Made by a program: the position numbers and the translations under genes. A DNA stretch of 64,000 bases from contig FJUW01000027.1 of assembly GCA_900074885.1 (NCBI GenBank), forward strand, positions 301,704 to 365,703, written 5' to 3'. Numbering within the stretch: the first letter of the stretch is position 1; every line of letters starts with the position of its first letter. The stretch is from Rhynchosporium graminicola. Lineage: Eukaryota; Ascomycota; Leotiomycetes; Helotiales; Ploettnerulaceae. Positions 23,274 through 34,876 of this stretch are shown one piece after another. The notes under the pieces are model-generated. The model made no database searches. It worked only from the letters and a program-made list of their open reading frames with translations, and was not told where the DNA came from.

Positions 23274-24276
23274 TTGTCGCCAGCGCTGGTGCCAGCGAGT
23301 ATAGTCTCTACTTTCTTGACTTTGTCCGAGAAGGATTGGGATTTGTCAGTTCTGTGTTTTTTTCCTCCTCCCCCCAGGGGGGAATGAATAAGTTAGTATT
23401 TTTCTTTTCTTTTCCTTTGGGGTCTCTTTTCTTTTGAGTTCCTGTACGGTCTTTTGGGGGAAGGGAAGGGAGGGAGGGAAGGGAGGGAAGGAAGGGAGGG
23501 AAGGGAGGAAAGGAGGAAGTAAATACCGTGTCCCGGCTCGAATGTCAGTCTGGACGCGAACGACGCCGTTTTGATGCACGAGTGTGTGGGCTTGGCCGAT
23601 GAGATGCATCACGGCGTCCCAGGATCCTTCTGTTGGGGTGGGTGGATAGGTCAGTATAGCTTAGCTGAGGATCAGGATAACGAGAAGGATACTGGAATGG
23701 AGGTTTGGGATGAGATGGGGTGGGATGATGGGAGGTTGGAGAATATGAGGAGTGAACATGTGCGAATTTCTTTCTTTCTTTCATTTCCATACGGATAGTA
23801 GGCAAAGAGAATCAAGGGGAAGGGGAAGGGGAAGTATGAGGAGTTTTTATAGGGCAATGCTCTTGAGAGAAGTTTAGAAGATGGAAGTTGTTTGTATAGT
23901 CGAAAGAAAGAGGAAATGAAGACAGAAATATACCGACGGTCGTCCCAGCACTATGCATGGTATAACTCAACCCACTTGCTTTCATGAGCCGTTGCACGGC
24001 CGCGACTTCATTGGAGACCGATGCTGTGGGTGTTCCGATCTATATTCACGTATTTATCATCAGCTTTGCCATTTTATCTCTTTCTCTTGATCTTTCTTTG
24101 TGAATACTATACTGTGGTCTGGGATATGTTTGATAAAGGATGAGAGAGAGTGAGGATGTGAAGGGGGGGGAATTGTAGAGGAGGAAGAGAGAACGTACAG
24201 GAATCAAGCAGAAATCCGCAATGCATGCCACTGGTGTTGCAAGGTTGGCGTAGTCTATTTCAGCTGAGGAGGACAT
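23274..24276 (-). CDS. ecm15: Ecm15/UPF0045 family thiamine-binding protein (4 exons)
   Basis: A small cytosolic protein of the DUF77/MTH1187 family (yeast Ecm15), which forms ferredoxin-like tetramers that bind thiamine-type ligands. Exons on the minus strand are 24276-24199, 24039-23934, 23639-23527 and 23351-23274, with GT-AG borders. They total 375 nt and encode 124 aa. The protein starts [20 protein letters not shown] and DFCLIPIGT. It then has the family motifs [18 protein letters not shown] (spanning an intron), [19 protein letters not shown], and [16 protein letters not shown] at the third splice. The middle intron (294 nt) and last intron (175 nt) are long for this locus; the last holds a GGGAAGGGAGG purine tract. 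The gene is intact, and its length matches the family. Confidence 0.93.
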
Positions 24277-25899
24277 TTCGTGAGGGATGTAAGATAGAAA
24301 TGGTGACTGGTAGTATAATAGATCAGCTAATATAGGGATGAAGAGTCTATGAGTGAGAGGTAAGGTGCTTGAGAAGATAGATGGAGTTATGAGGATTTTA
24401 GAGTTTGTGTAGTAGCAGTGAGAGAAAAGATGTGGAAATGCGGCATAGAGTTTGGAGGGGCAGTAAGTCACGTGATATGAGGGGTCGTTGGGAATTCAGG
24501 TGAAAATCATAATGAAGATGAAATTGAAGATGAAATCGAAATAGAAATAGAGGTAATCCGAAGAAGAGAGGGGATGTTGTTGCGGAAAGTCTTGCTGAGG
24601 CGGGTCTGCTAAGCTACCTAGTCAGTGAAGTATTCCATCTGTGTGCGTTGATACTATATTGAGTACTTAGGTGGACGACAGATTTCAGGTTTGTATTTAC
24701 GCCTCTCGGTTGGCGTCGGTATATACAATACAGTATCACGCTACGTATCAGTATCTGAGTTTATAGAATCAGCTCCACTGCTTATCGATTACTCTACAAA
24801 CGTCCTCCGAACTGATTGACGACAATGCTAACCCTCAACTTACCCATTCCCTACTCGAGGTTTACTTGCTTGCCGTATTCTATGGCATCTCTTTCAATGA
24901 ATAACTTCTGTATGACTTTCAACGATTTGATACGCTCGAAACGAACACAATAAAATCTCGCACTCTAGTCTGCTGAGTATTAGAACTATTACCTGATGGG
25001 GGGACTCTACACGACGGGCGCGAGTTCGTCGATATTCACTATTCAATCACCGTTCTAGCATCTGTCTTCGTCCTGTTGCTTTCATAGACGTGATATTTGG
25101 AGAGGAAGCACACACTTTCCGCAAAGCTCACCTGGACCACCGTTATAAGTGACGTCGCGGGTAGATCTTTAATTCAAATTGGAATTCCATTATCGTAAGA
25201 CTGGTAAGATGAAGCAAAAACCTCTCCTGGACGAATTGTATTCCTGCATGTCAGCGTAGTTGGTTGACCTAAGTAGATGTGACATTACAAAATATCATGT
25301 GGAACTACCTATGAGGGAACGTACATACAATACAGTACGGGTGTTATGAGGAGTTGAGAGGGGATTGTGTCTGGGACAAATATGGCGTTTGTGAATCTGG
25401 ATGATTTGTACCGTACTACGAAGGACACGAGTAACATGATCCCTCATTAACCCGACGCGAAGTTCAATCGAAGTGTGTACTCTTTCAATCTAAAATAAGA
25501 GCATTGGGTTTCCCTTATTGTATTTGGCGTCAGTCAAAGTCATTCAGGTCTTACAGACTGGCGCTAGACGGGATCGTCGTTAGGGCTTAAGTCCAGCTTG
25601 CATGTGAATTATTGACTGTTGCTATCGCTAGTTGAATTTTCCTCCTGAGATCAAGGCAATGCAACAGGAATTGAGACGAGACAGAGCTTGAGGAACGTTA
25701 TTTCGATACGACATCCTCACAACAGGTGATGAGCTGCTCTGAAAGAGTCAGTCCAGGTCGAACCAGATATACCGCGACGTGTGGACTTACTGATTTACGC
25801 TTGAAAGCGAGGGAGTTTCACTCATATACAAGGTTTCCGAGCGCGTAGATGAAGAGTTGAGGTTCTTCCAAAGCTTGGTCAGCGGCACATAAACAAGCC
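24277..25899. other. Intergenic, no gene seen
   Basis: Upstream of the ecm15 start and downstream of the methyltransferase. No frame longer than about 75 codons has coding character, and I see no repeats beyond short A/G-rich tracts near 24480-24560. Confidence 0.5.
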
Positions 25900-26514
25900 T
25901 CAACTGCCTTCGGTATAAACCTCGTCACTCGCGCGATGTTCGATGATGAGGAAGCCCAAACCCCCCAGCAGAGCAACATATTGATCTTTTGACAGCGAGG
26001 AAAAAAGCCCCTTTCGACCAAGCCAAGTCTGCTCGAAGTCTTCCACATTGGCTGGGCTCGTGCCGAGGACTAAAAGCCCTCCTGGCTTCAACCAGACGTA
26101 GATTTTCCCAACGAGACCTCTGATCTGGGATTGCGAGAAGCCCAGTAACATCGCAAAGTAGGAGGTAATCGCATCATAAGTAGCAGGGTGGGCCTCGAAC
26201 GTACGGCAGTCGAATAGCCTGAAGGTCGCGTACGGTGAAGTTACGGTTGAGCGAGCGACGGAGAGCATGCCTTCCGACACGTCGATGCCGAGCACTGTAT
26301 GCGAACTCGGACTTATCGTCAGAGTCAAGGAAACTGGGCAGCCTGTTCCGCAGCCAATGTCGAGAACTGAAGAGCCCGAGCGAGGTAATTGGGATACAAG
26401 CCAGTCCAGGGAAGCGATTTGTGCTGGGATCTCCCGGTATAAAATATCGAATTTTCCCCCGATAGAGTCGTACAAAGATGCTATGTCGCGAGCCGTGTCA
26501 TTCTCCTGGCTCAT
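25900..26514 (-). CDS. Class I SAM-dependent methyltransferase, C terminus frameshifted
   Basis: The Met at 26514 gives MSQENDTARDIASLYDSIGG and 204 aa. Motif I is clear at residues 50-58 (VLDIGCGTG), followed by the acidic-loop motif II (VLGIDVSEGML), FDCRTF, and a motif IV/V region (YDAITSYFAMLLGFS). The post-motif strand is GGLLVLGTSP. The fold is that of small Methyltransf_11/25-type enzymes; the substrate cannot be told. The frame ends EVYTEGS-stop, but a shift of one base continues VEACLCAADQALEEPQLFIY down to 25818. That looks like the true C terminus, so a 1-bp indel near 25905-25912 is likely. The frame is open upstream to 26712 without another convincing start. Confidence 0.75.
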   Translation of the reverse strand: MSQENDTARDIASLYDSIGGKFDILYREIPAQIASLDWLVSQLPRSGSSVLDIGCGTGCPVSLTLTISPSSHTVLGIDVSEGMLSVARSTVTSPYATFRLFDCRTFEAHPATYDAITSYFAMLLGFSQSQIRGLVGKIYVWLKPGGLLVLGTSPANVEDFEQTWLGRKGLFSSLSKDQYVALLGGLGFLIIEHRASDEVYTEGS

Positions 26515-27872
26515 TTTTTCTTCTTTGAGTTCAAGGTCGATCGTTGCGAAAGTGTCTTGAAGTAAGTGTGACCGTGAAGAGTTCCGCCGTGATTGGGACA
26601 TGTCTCGCAGATTCAAAATGCGGATACAGCAAGCAGTAGTATCGCAAAGCAAGTAGTACCTGAGGTACCGAAAGAAAACATCATCTCCTGCATGATTCTC
26701 CTGTGAGATCACGTATCACGATGGTTTTCAATCTCCAGCGTGTCCACATAGCCTTGTTCTCTCTTGTCTCATCGACTTGAGCCAACATGCCTTCCACATC
26801 TAGTGACGCAATTATAGTAAGTTTTGTTTGTTGCCTTGAAGAGACTATTCCAAGTCTGAGCGATTAAGCCGATACTGTTTGCTTAGATGATGTCGAGATG
26901 AAGAAGAAAATTGTTAAACTGCAAAAGAGGTTGAGGCCTCATTCACGTTCGTGAACGGTACTCATTGAGAAGATAGCCTGAAAGAAGATCAGCGAGAGCT
27001 CCAAAAAAGGTCAAAGGTAACAAATAGCAATAAATGACAGCGACAAGTTCACGGCAGTGCTATACGTAAGAATGCGGGTAATCTTATTTTGTTTGGTATC
27101 ATGTACATAGTACAGCATCCCTATGCTACTTCGTAAGCACACGCTATCATAATATAATGCTTGAGACATGTATTGAATGCATAAGATCGCTTGCCGCAAA
27201 GTGTGCATTGTTCCTGTTGCGTTTACTGGTAAGTGGCCCGCTCGAGTTCAGCTTCAAGAGTTGCCCCAATTTAGGAAGCGCGAAGGCATCTAGGCTTTTA
27301 AAGGAAATGAAGCTGATACCATATAATAAAGCTTACATTCAAGGCAGCAAAAGTAAATAAAGAATGGGTAGTACCGAGTTATAAAACGACTCTAGAGCTT
27401 CACTTGAGTAAGACAGTGATTTCATCAACTCAAAATCACTTCACAGTCACGGATATTTCGGAATGTCATTTGAATATTCCAGTATATTACAAAAGTCTTA
27501 CAGAACTTGGAACGTGTCTTGATACCACAAAATATGACAATCACAAACCTGCGATAGCTTGTAAGATCAGCTTCACCTAACACGGCTACGATTTCACAGA
27601 ATTGGTGTGGAGAAGGCTATACTCTGGCTTAAAATTAGTCTTTCCCTAGGACAACGGTTAGCTGACCCAGCGTTCGCAGTGATATCCTCGAAATAATTAT
27701 TTCTTCACTTTCTTGACCTGATCAGTAACCACTAACCCAATTCGGGTTAGAGCTAGGGATTACATTAAGCGAAAACTAGATCGTGACTCACGTGTGTGCG
27801 CCTGATCATTCTTCTGAGCTCCCCTTCAACTTTCTTCACCTTTTTGCCTTCAACACCCACAACCTCATCAAA
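26515..27872. other. Intergenic, no gene seen
   Basis: Spacer between the divergent methyltransferase and the first member of the protease-related cluster. It has moderate AT content and short frames only (such as 27157-27360). The last 90 bp before 27873 form a pyrimidine-rich leader (CTTTCTTCACC, CCACAACCTCATCAAA) like that before 30484. Confidence 0.5.
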
Positions 27873-28424
27873 ATGGCATCATCTACTTCCTCAAAGTCCT
27901 CCAAGAGCCGCGCATACGACATCGAGTCCGTCAAGGCCAAAGCGGAGTTATATATGGGATCGAATCCAGGTCTTGATAACTCAGCTAAAAACCTGGTTTG
28001 CCATCGTCAATTTTACGATCTGATCAACGGCATAATTCCCGAACGCAAAGACCTGTTAAAAATCAATGACACATTGGACTACAGACTTCATCAAATGAAA
28101 TCGGCCGAGGAATACTGTCAGGCTCTAAATTTAAGCATGTTGGAAGATGAAAAGGCGGACCAATTTGATCATGCAGAATGGCGTGAATCCATACTGGAGG
28201 ATCAGAAACGATCCCCAGATCGTGCGAAACGCGCAACAGAGCTCCTTGAAAGATTTAGAATCTGTCTAGGTTGGATAATCAGACTCGGACTCTTTAATCA
28301 TTACCCAAAAAATCCTAGCCGAGGGTGGAATTATTCGAAGCCAGGTCAATACTTGGCTGCCAGATTAGCGGAGTCCTCGATGACGACCTCAGATATATAT
28401 CGGAAGCTGGAGGATGTTCAGTGA
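27873..28424 (+). CDS. C-terminal-domain-only member of the caspase-like protease family (183 aa)
   Basis: The start is MASSTSSKSSKSRAYDIESV at 27873, an ATG in a pyrimidine-rich leader matching those at 30484 and 36070. The rest aligns over its full length with the C-terminal domain of the protease gene at 30484-32822. Shared blocks are KAELYMGSNPGLDN, FYDLI, NDTLDYRLHQ, AEWRES, RAKRATELLERF, and YSKPGQYLAARLAESSMTTS. It has no protease core, so it looks like an internal deletion joining the leader to the C-terminal domain. The frame is open with no stop, suggesting it may still be made. It ends KLEDVQ at the point where the relative has an intron donor; that donor is lost here, so the final about 65 residues are missing. 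Function is unknown. Confidence 0.7.
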   Translation: MASSTSSKSSKSRAYDIESVKAKAELYMGSNPGLDNSAKNLVCHRQFYDLINGIIPERKDLLKINDTLDYRLHQMKSAEEYCQALNLSMLEDEKADQFDHAEWRESILEDQKRSPDRAKRATELLERFRICLGWIIRLGLFNHYPKNPSRGWNYSKPGQYLAARLAESSMTTSDIYRKLEDVQ

Positions 28425-30483
28425 TTTATGGCGTGCCCTACCATTTACAGAACGATTCCCATTCGAACAGAATAAAGCGTCAAGTCGCAAGATTAAGTTT
28501 GCGATGGAGCACGTCTGATTCGGAGGATCGGCATTTCACACATGGTTAAACTTCATCAATGTAGCGACAATCGACCTGGAGATCCCCACTTCACGATTAT
28601 GTTACAACAGATAGCGAGTGTTGGAGACTTGACATGAATACACATCAAAGGTGCCTAACCTCTGAGGGCTACCGAGAATCCAATCACCATCTTTCTCCAG
28701 CATCGAGAGAAATTTTATGACTATTCTCTACCTCGATGGTGTGGGGCTCGACGTCGGATGGACGATACTGAGTGCTACCGTTCCACGCCTGCAGTATTCC
28801 TTCTACCAGCGCGCTGAACAACATGAAACGCGAATTTAGAGTCTCCTCCCTCCGTAACCTCACCAGAATCATTCAAACATCCAAGGCGGAACTCCTCGTG
28901 TAAGAAGAGACTCTGGTTCTCGACCTCGGGATCGCTCAGCTACCCAAAGCCTGTGGTAATAGAATCTCCATCCAGCGTATTGGAATCTGCGAGCATACTT
29001 GCTACTCTCGCATCACATTTTCTGGGTACGGATATTCCACCTTCCATGGCAGCAACCAAACTGATCTCACGATACAAGTACGCCGAGAATGTTGAGTTCG
29101 TCTCATCCAGGAAAGGCCCCCGTGGCTCTCGACAGTTCAAAGTCCTCGTCATTTCACTCACAGTGGTGTAGGCAGAAATCCCGAGACCGCGCATCTATCG
29201 GATCGGCGGGATGACGAGAGGCTGGATGAAGGACGAAGTCAGATTTGTCGTGGTGGATATTGCAACGATGGGAATTTTGGCGCTAGCTCTGGATGTGAGA
29301 CGCCCGGAGTTCGAGTCTTTGCTGTCGAGGAACATAGGAGAGAAGTGTGGAGATGACTTTTCGGTAGCTTAGCAAACAAACAATCATTTCTTTTAATCTA
29401 CCTTATAAGCGGCGTTGCAATTGGAGTCAGATGAAGTTGAAAAAACATTTTCAAGCTAAATGTTTATTCCGACTGGTGTACAAGTTGTTCATCTGACTGT
29501 TTTTGAGAATTCGGCTGCTGAAGCCATGACGATCGCGAACTGGAAACCATGAGATATATTTTAATATATCTAGAAGTAGAATTTCAAGTTATCGAGAACT
29601 TCAAGATCAGGTGATACTCTATTTATTAGCTTTTATATCTGCTTAGGTACTTATTACGCATGACTTATGTAAGTACTCCTTGATATATAAAACTCATACG
29701 CGTCAAATGCCATATAAGAGAATATCTACCATGGGAGCCTCGTAGATAAGCCATGCATATTTTGGTCAGTCACTTGAGGCTGGGAGCCAGAATTAGGCTG
29801 GCCCAACGATGCTTACTTATGATATTTGAACCTAATCTAAGCCGAAGTAGTCCCATGAGATATCGGCGAAGATACGAGATCACTCAGTCACACTTCTGGA
29901 ATATGCCAATGATTGTCTTCTGCTAAGTCAGTGTTTCTTGCGTTCCTCGTGATATAACTAGAATACACACTGAAAGTTATGGAACAATGTCAGGGCCTTG
30001 TGTTCCTGTCTAGCCATTATCACCCAATGTTCTTCCGATGGTTCTGAGATATTCTGCTTGTATACTCGTAATATTCAGATTTCTCTAAAAACATGTCTTT
30101 CAATATTTTGGTGACACAAGTAAATGCACTCTCCAAGGGCTGTAATATTTTCTTGCATCTGAATCATTCCTCAGTAAATGTCTTGTGAGAGAGATTACCG
30201 CCACTTTCTTTGGCATTTGCATAAACTTACTTCTAAGATCGTTTTAGGACTTTTGATGTTCTTTGCATCGAATCTAGCAGTGACGGCTCGCTACATAGTG
30301 CTGTGAATCAAGCTGGCCGAGTGACAAAGGGAGTGTGACTCAGCTCCCGTGCTTTCTGGTTGTCAATAGAATAATTTTCACCTGGCCTGTGACGCAACTC
30401 CCAGGAAAAATACCTACTTAAAGATCTCTCACTCTCCCAGTTTCTTCCCGATTTTCTTCTTCATCACCCACAACCTCGACAGA
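28425..30483. other. Region without a supported intact gene; possible minus-strand gene remnant at 28684-29300
   Basis: Minus-strand frames at 28940-29194 (ISLVAAMEGGISVPRKCDAR, MLADSNTLDGDS) and 28684-28872 (RFMLFSALVEGILQAWNG) have coding-like composition but no shared frame or clear splice sites. They may be pieces of an unidentified decayed gene. From 29400 to 30400 the DNA is AT-richer with nothing recognisable. A pyrimidine-rich promoter leader precedes the next gene (about 30430-30483). Confidence 0.4.
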
Positions 30484-32822
30484 ATGGCATCATCCAGCGC
30501 AAGCACAATGCTACAGCCTGTTCCCCTTGGAGGGTACGGGAGAAATACAGGTCTCTACGGTGGATTGGAGGGTCTTGAGTAAGTACCATTTCCCTTCCGG
30601 AGCTGGAATAATTCGTCAACGGTGACATGAGAGCTCGATAGAAACCTCAACTCATGAGGAGATTACAAGAGTTTGATCGCCTTGACAAGTCAAAACCACG
30701 AATGTAGTTCAAGAATGTGCTCTTTCGATTCCTGAATTCCATGAAACTGTTACAGAACTTACTCTTGCTTCATCGAACATGGACCAGGCCAGCCTCGTTC
30801 CGTTTCGTTTGCAACATGCACCATCATTCGTGTTTTTCCTCCGTCTGGCCCTCATGCGCTAATCTTCTTTCCATCAGATACGCGTCCTGCGTACCGCCGG
30901 ATGTGCAGAAGAATTCGAGAATCATCGCCGTCTGCGGCATTCCGCAAGAGAGAGCCAGTCCACAAACAGACGGGTGGTTCTTCTCCGACTTCTTTCTCTT
31001 TTGGCAGATGTTCAATGCTCATCGTATGTGGACATCCATCTTTCTGCTCCTTCGCTTCCTGTTCCTCTTCACGGACGCTAAAACAAGTATAGCCGACCTC
31101 CCTCATCAAAAATGGTTTTCGTGTTGTTCCCCCAAACGCTTAGCACAGGAGCATAAGGATACGTCCACGGATCTGCGACGGGGAATGCCAAGGATCGAAG
31201 AATAGTAATGAACGAGGCGATGGCCCCCGATGATGAAGTGGCGGCCGGATTTCGGATTGTAGAGCCCAAAGAGCTTCTCTCAAGATCTCTGTCGACTCTC
31301 AAAGAGGAGATCAACACGGCGGCTAAAACTGGACAGGCAGTGGTGGTTCTAGTCTTTGGACATGGAGAAGAAGATACCTCCAGCGTCTACATTGGCTGTG
31401 CTGAAAAAGGCCATTGGCTGTTGAACCAAGCGATGCTCGGTTCTGTCTTACGAGAGGATGTACCAACGACTTTGATCTTCACTTCGTGCTACTCGGGCGG
31501 GTGGCTGATGAAGCCGAATGCGAACGAAAATTTCCTCATCAAACCTCTGTTCAATCACAACTTCTTCACGGCAGCGGACAAGGAACTCGAGAGTCTTTCT
31601 TGGCCAGTGAGCAAGACAATCGGAAGACAAGCCGGAGGAAGTCCCTTCGCTACCATGCTCGCCGCTTCGATCATGATCGCTTCTAAGGAGGTACAGAAAT
31701 CAGATGATAGGGGGCGTCTCACTGGTTCCACACATACCACCCTCACCAAAATCGAAGAAGATGACGAGGGACAAAGACTGTCGCTCACGATGGTTGGTTT
31801 GGTCGAAAAGATCAAGTCGGAGCTTCAGTCAAGAAATGTCACGAACTTTGCTGCGCACGTGTTCTCGTTTGCTGCCAAAGACGATCTCTGGGCGGAAACT
31901 TGGGGGGCAAGAATCGGACTGCCACTTCTGGACTACGAGGCGAGGTGGAATAGGTTGCCAGAAGCAGAAGTGAAGAAGGAGTTCTACTCAACCTCGAAGG
32001 CCCACACTGGCTCCGTCAAGTCGGCTTTTACGTCTTCCAAGAGCTACTCATGGCATATCAGAGCTATCCAAGCAAAAGCGAAGCTTTACATGGCCTCAAA
32101 GCCTGGTCTTGATAATGCTGGTGGTAACACCAGCTGCCATCCTCTCTTTTACGACCTGATAGCCGGAAAGAAACTTACCTTCGAAGAACTCCAAGAAGTC
32201 GACGACACCCTGGATTACAGACTTCATCAGGTGGACCTTGCCGAAACATTCTGCCGGGTTTTGAAACTGGGTATGTCTGATGACGAAAGAGCGAGCAAAT
32301 TTCATCAGGCGGAATGGAGGGAAACTCAGTTTAATGATCAAAACGGGGAAATCCCAGAGCGGGCGAAGCGTGCACAAGAGCTTCTGTCGAAATTCACAAC
32401 TATCAAAGGCTGGATCACTAAGCTCAACCTCTTTGACTCCCCAATTGCGGGACAGGGATTCGATTATTCGAAACCGAGCCATTACTTGTCCGCCAGATTA
32501 GCGGAGTCCTCGATGTCAACTTCAGAAATATACGGGAAGTTAGAGGCTATACAACAGTGTAAGTTATTTTCCTCATCTTCTTTTCATTCATTCGTTGTAA
32601 CATATTGTTAACTCTCAAATAGGGAAGTTAAGAAGACTGCAACTTGTAGCTGATTCGCCTCTTGGACGAGCGGTTCTCGATCAACCAGAAATCCGTACAA
32701 TGCGACAACGCATATATGGTACGGCTGCAACACTCAAGCATAGGTTGAGATCTCTAAGCCCTTCGAAGCGTGCGGTTACTAGGCAGCGACAGGGCTTACC
32801 CCAGTTTTCGAGTCAAGGATAG
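30484..32822 (+). CDS. Caspase/C13-like (clan CD) cysteine protease with novel C-terminal domain; one apparent frameshift
   Basis: A likely four-exon model: 30484-30578 (MASSSASTMLQPVPLGGYGR, then LYGGLEGLE), 30878-31023, 31093-32558 and 32623-32822. The intron donor GTATGT with branch-like GCTAAAAC, and the last intron (GTAAGT...AG, giving Q-W-K), are good. The core has VVVLVFGHGEED (His codon 31361) and TLIFTSCYSGGW (Cys codon 31487), the His-Gly and Cys motifs of clan CD peptidases. Before the core, one frame reads WFSCCSPKRLAQEHK and then must shift by one base at about 31155 to GYVHGSATGNAKDRRIVMNE. This suggests a lost G in AAGGATAC, or an assembly error. From 31208 the frame is clean. 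After about residue 275 of that frame comes the C-terminal domain (AKLYMASKPGLDNAGG, TLDYRLHQ, GFDYSKPSHYLSARLAESS). A basic tail ends QFSSQG. Exons 1-2 are less certain. Assignment rests on motifs only. Confidence 0.65.
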
Positions 32823-33799
32823 GCATAGGATATTTGGAGATTCGAGAGGTATGGGAAATAAGATAAGTGAAAGATCTCAGGGGAGCCAGGCGAGGGATGG
32901 GGATTTGTAAGATAGAATTCGGTGATATCGAGGATGGCATGCGTGGAATTGGATATTAATAGCAACCTCACGATAAAGGTATTGATTTATCACTTCTATA
33001 TCAAAAATCCTCTAGCTCTCTACTCCCAGAGTAAATCCTCATTGATATGTTACTGTTTCTTCGCCAATTACGTTTTTTACCTAATACTATATAGGACACC
33101 CGAGAAAAGATCATCTAAGACTAGCACTACAGAGACAAGTAGGAACTGCACCGAAACAAATTCTATAGAAAGAGCATAAGCACTAGAGGAGATTGATCAA
33201 GTACAGTTTTGATTTGATTCTTTGCTTAAGATCTTCGATTCAGTGCTGAATCCAAAAATGGTCGAAAGTAGATGACGACCTAGGATAACTTGGTAGCATG
33301 AACTCTGCATCTATTTAATATGTTGCTCGTGCCTCTGCTGCTTGAATTCCCCTATCTTCCCATTTTGATAAGTTCCATTTCTCAGTGCAAAGGTGACGAT
33401 TGTCTGGGCCCTAATATTTGCGACCGCGCGTCGTGCTTCAGAGGCCCAAGTCTTGTCCAGCGAAGCGAGCTCTAGGTTCTCCGGTGTCTTCAGTCGTCTT
33501 AAGCAGATGTATCGGGCATTTTCGTGACTTCAGAATGAAGTGCTCGAAGTCCTAAGGTATTTTTGCGACTTGACACTGGATTCCTTGGGGGAGTCAAAAG
33601 ATACTTTCATAACTTGGGAGGGGAGAAGGTCGATCCCTACTCAGTTTTCTGTGATAATGATCCCAATTTATGATTCGACTTGCCCACAGATAAGTATAGC
33701 TGCTCTCGCAAAGCCTTGATATCTGGCTGATTGTGAATATATATCCCGAGAGGTGAGCGAGCTGCTCTCATTGACTCCCCTTGCATATCTATACAGAAT
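32823..33799. other. Intergenic, no gene seen
   Basis: Spacer between the protease gene and a convergent relative on the minus strand. Only a short frame at 32922-33179 is open, and it shows no coding character. Confidence 0.5.
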
Positions 33800-34876
33800 T
33801 TAGTAGAATGCTAGACGAGGTTCTGCATAAGTTAAGAAAGACTTACACTGAGAAAGACTTTGTAACATCTCGTCTTTTATCACACTAGGTAGTGGAGATT
33901 TCGCCAGTTCTGCTGCTAAATAATACCAAGGTTTGGAGTCATCATACCCTTGACCTGGAATTGGAGAGTCGATAATATCGAGCCCCGTAACCCGTTTCTC
34001 GATGGAATCAAATCTCATCAAGAAGTCTTTAGCAGCCTGTTTATACTCTGCGGATTCTCCAACTAAATGTTCTCTATATAGGGTATCTAACTGTTTTACT
34101 TGATCGAAGTGGCTTGACCGTTGATGTTCAAACAACCCTAGACCTAAGATATCACTATGAACTTCTGCTAATCCTATTTAGCTAAGTCTGTAGTTCAAAA
34201 TTTCATTAAGCTTATAAAGTTAACTAAAATCTACCTCTCCGAGTTAATTTCGGTCCTCGACCAAATCGCGGAAACTCGGATGATAGCACGTATTTCCGTC
34301 TGCAAAATCAGGACCTGGCCTCGAGCTCATGTATCGAATCGCTTTAACTCTGACGATGTTGTAGAAAGCCGCACGGCTGTTTGATATTATAGAACGAGCA
34401 CGGGGATCCGTGTTTGAGTAGATTTGCCTTTTCAGTAGGGCTCCCGATAAGCTCTCCCACTTCTTCTTAGGTATCAAGCTAGGGTCACCAGCTCCATCGT
34501 ATCCGCCGACGTAATAAAGATTGTGTATATCCCACAGTGAGCCACATCGCAGTTGGCATTCTGTGAGGATCAGCATTTTCAGGCGGTATAGCAATCCTGC
34601 ATCTTCTCTCCCTCGAGATGTTCTTGTAGCTTGATCAGTCTTTCCTGTTTGAATCCAGAATTTAGATCCTCGTCGTCGGAGTCCGGGGAGTATCTTTCAT
34701 TCTCGCTGTTGAAGCGTCCTTCATCCTCATTAACGATAAGAATTGAGTTAATAAGCCTCTTTGCGAAGAAACTTCCTTCCGCATGTTGCCCAATTTTCTC
34801 GCTCGCATAAGAGATCGGAAGGGGTCGGATCTTCAGATCCTGCAGCTTGTGCCATAGAGTTGGAGCTGAATGCCAT
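33800..34876 (-). pseudogene. Diverged, broken member of the caspase-like protease family
   Basis: The minus-strand start at 34876 (MAFSSNSMAQAAGSEDPTP) resembles the MASS starts of the relatives. The frame is then interrupted by stops and shifts. At about 34594-34244 it reads ILTECQLRCGSLWDIHNLYY and VGGYDGAGDPSLIPKKKWES, a part with no match in the relatives. It then joins the shared C-terminal domain with VKAIRYMSSRPGPDFADGN and YHPSFRDLVED. A stop, and perhaps an intron, follows. The remainder continues at 34135-33800 (DSPIPGQGYDDSKP, YYLAAELAKSPLP). No His-Gly or Cys-Ser protease motif is present. Between 34876 and 34244 I count at least two stops or frame changes, so I call it a pseudogene. 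Confidence 0.6.
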
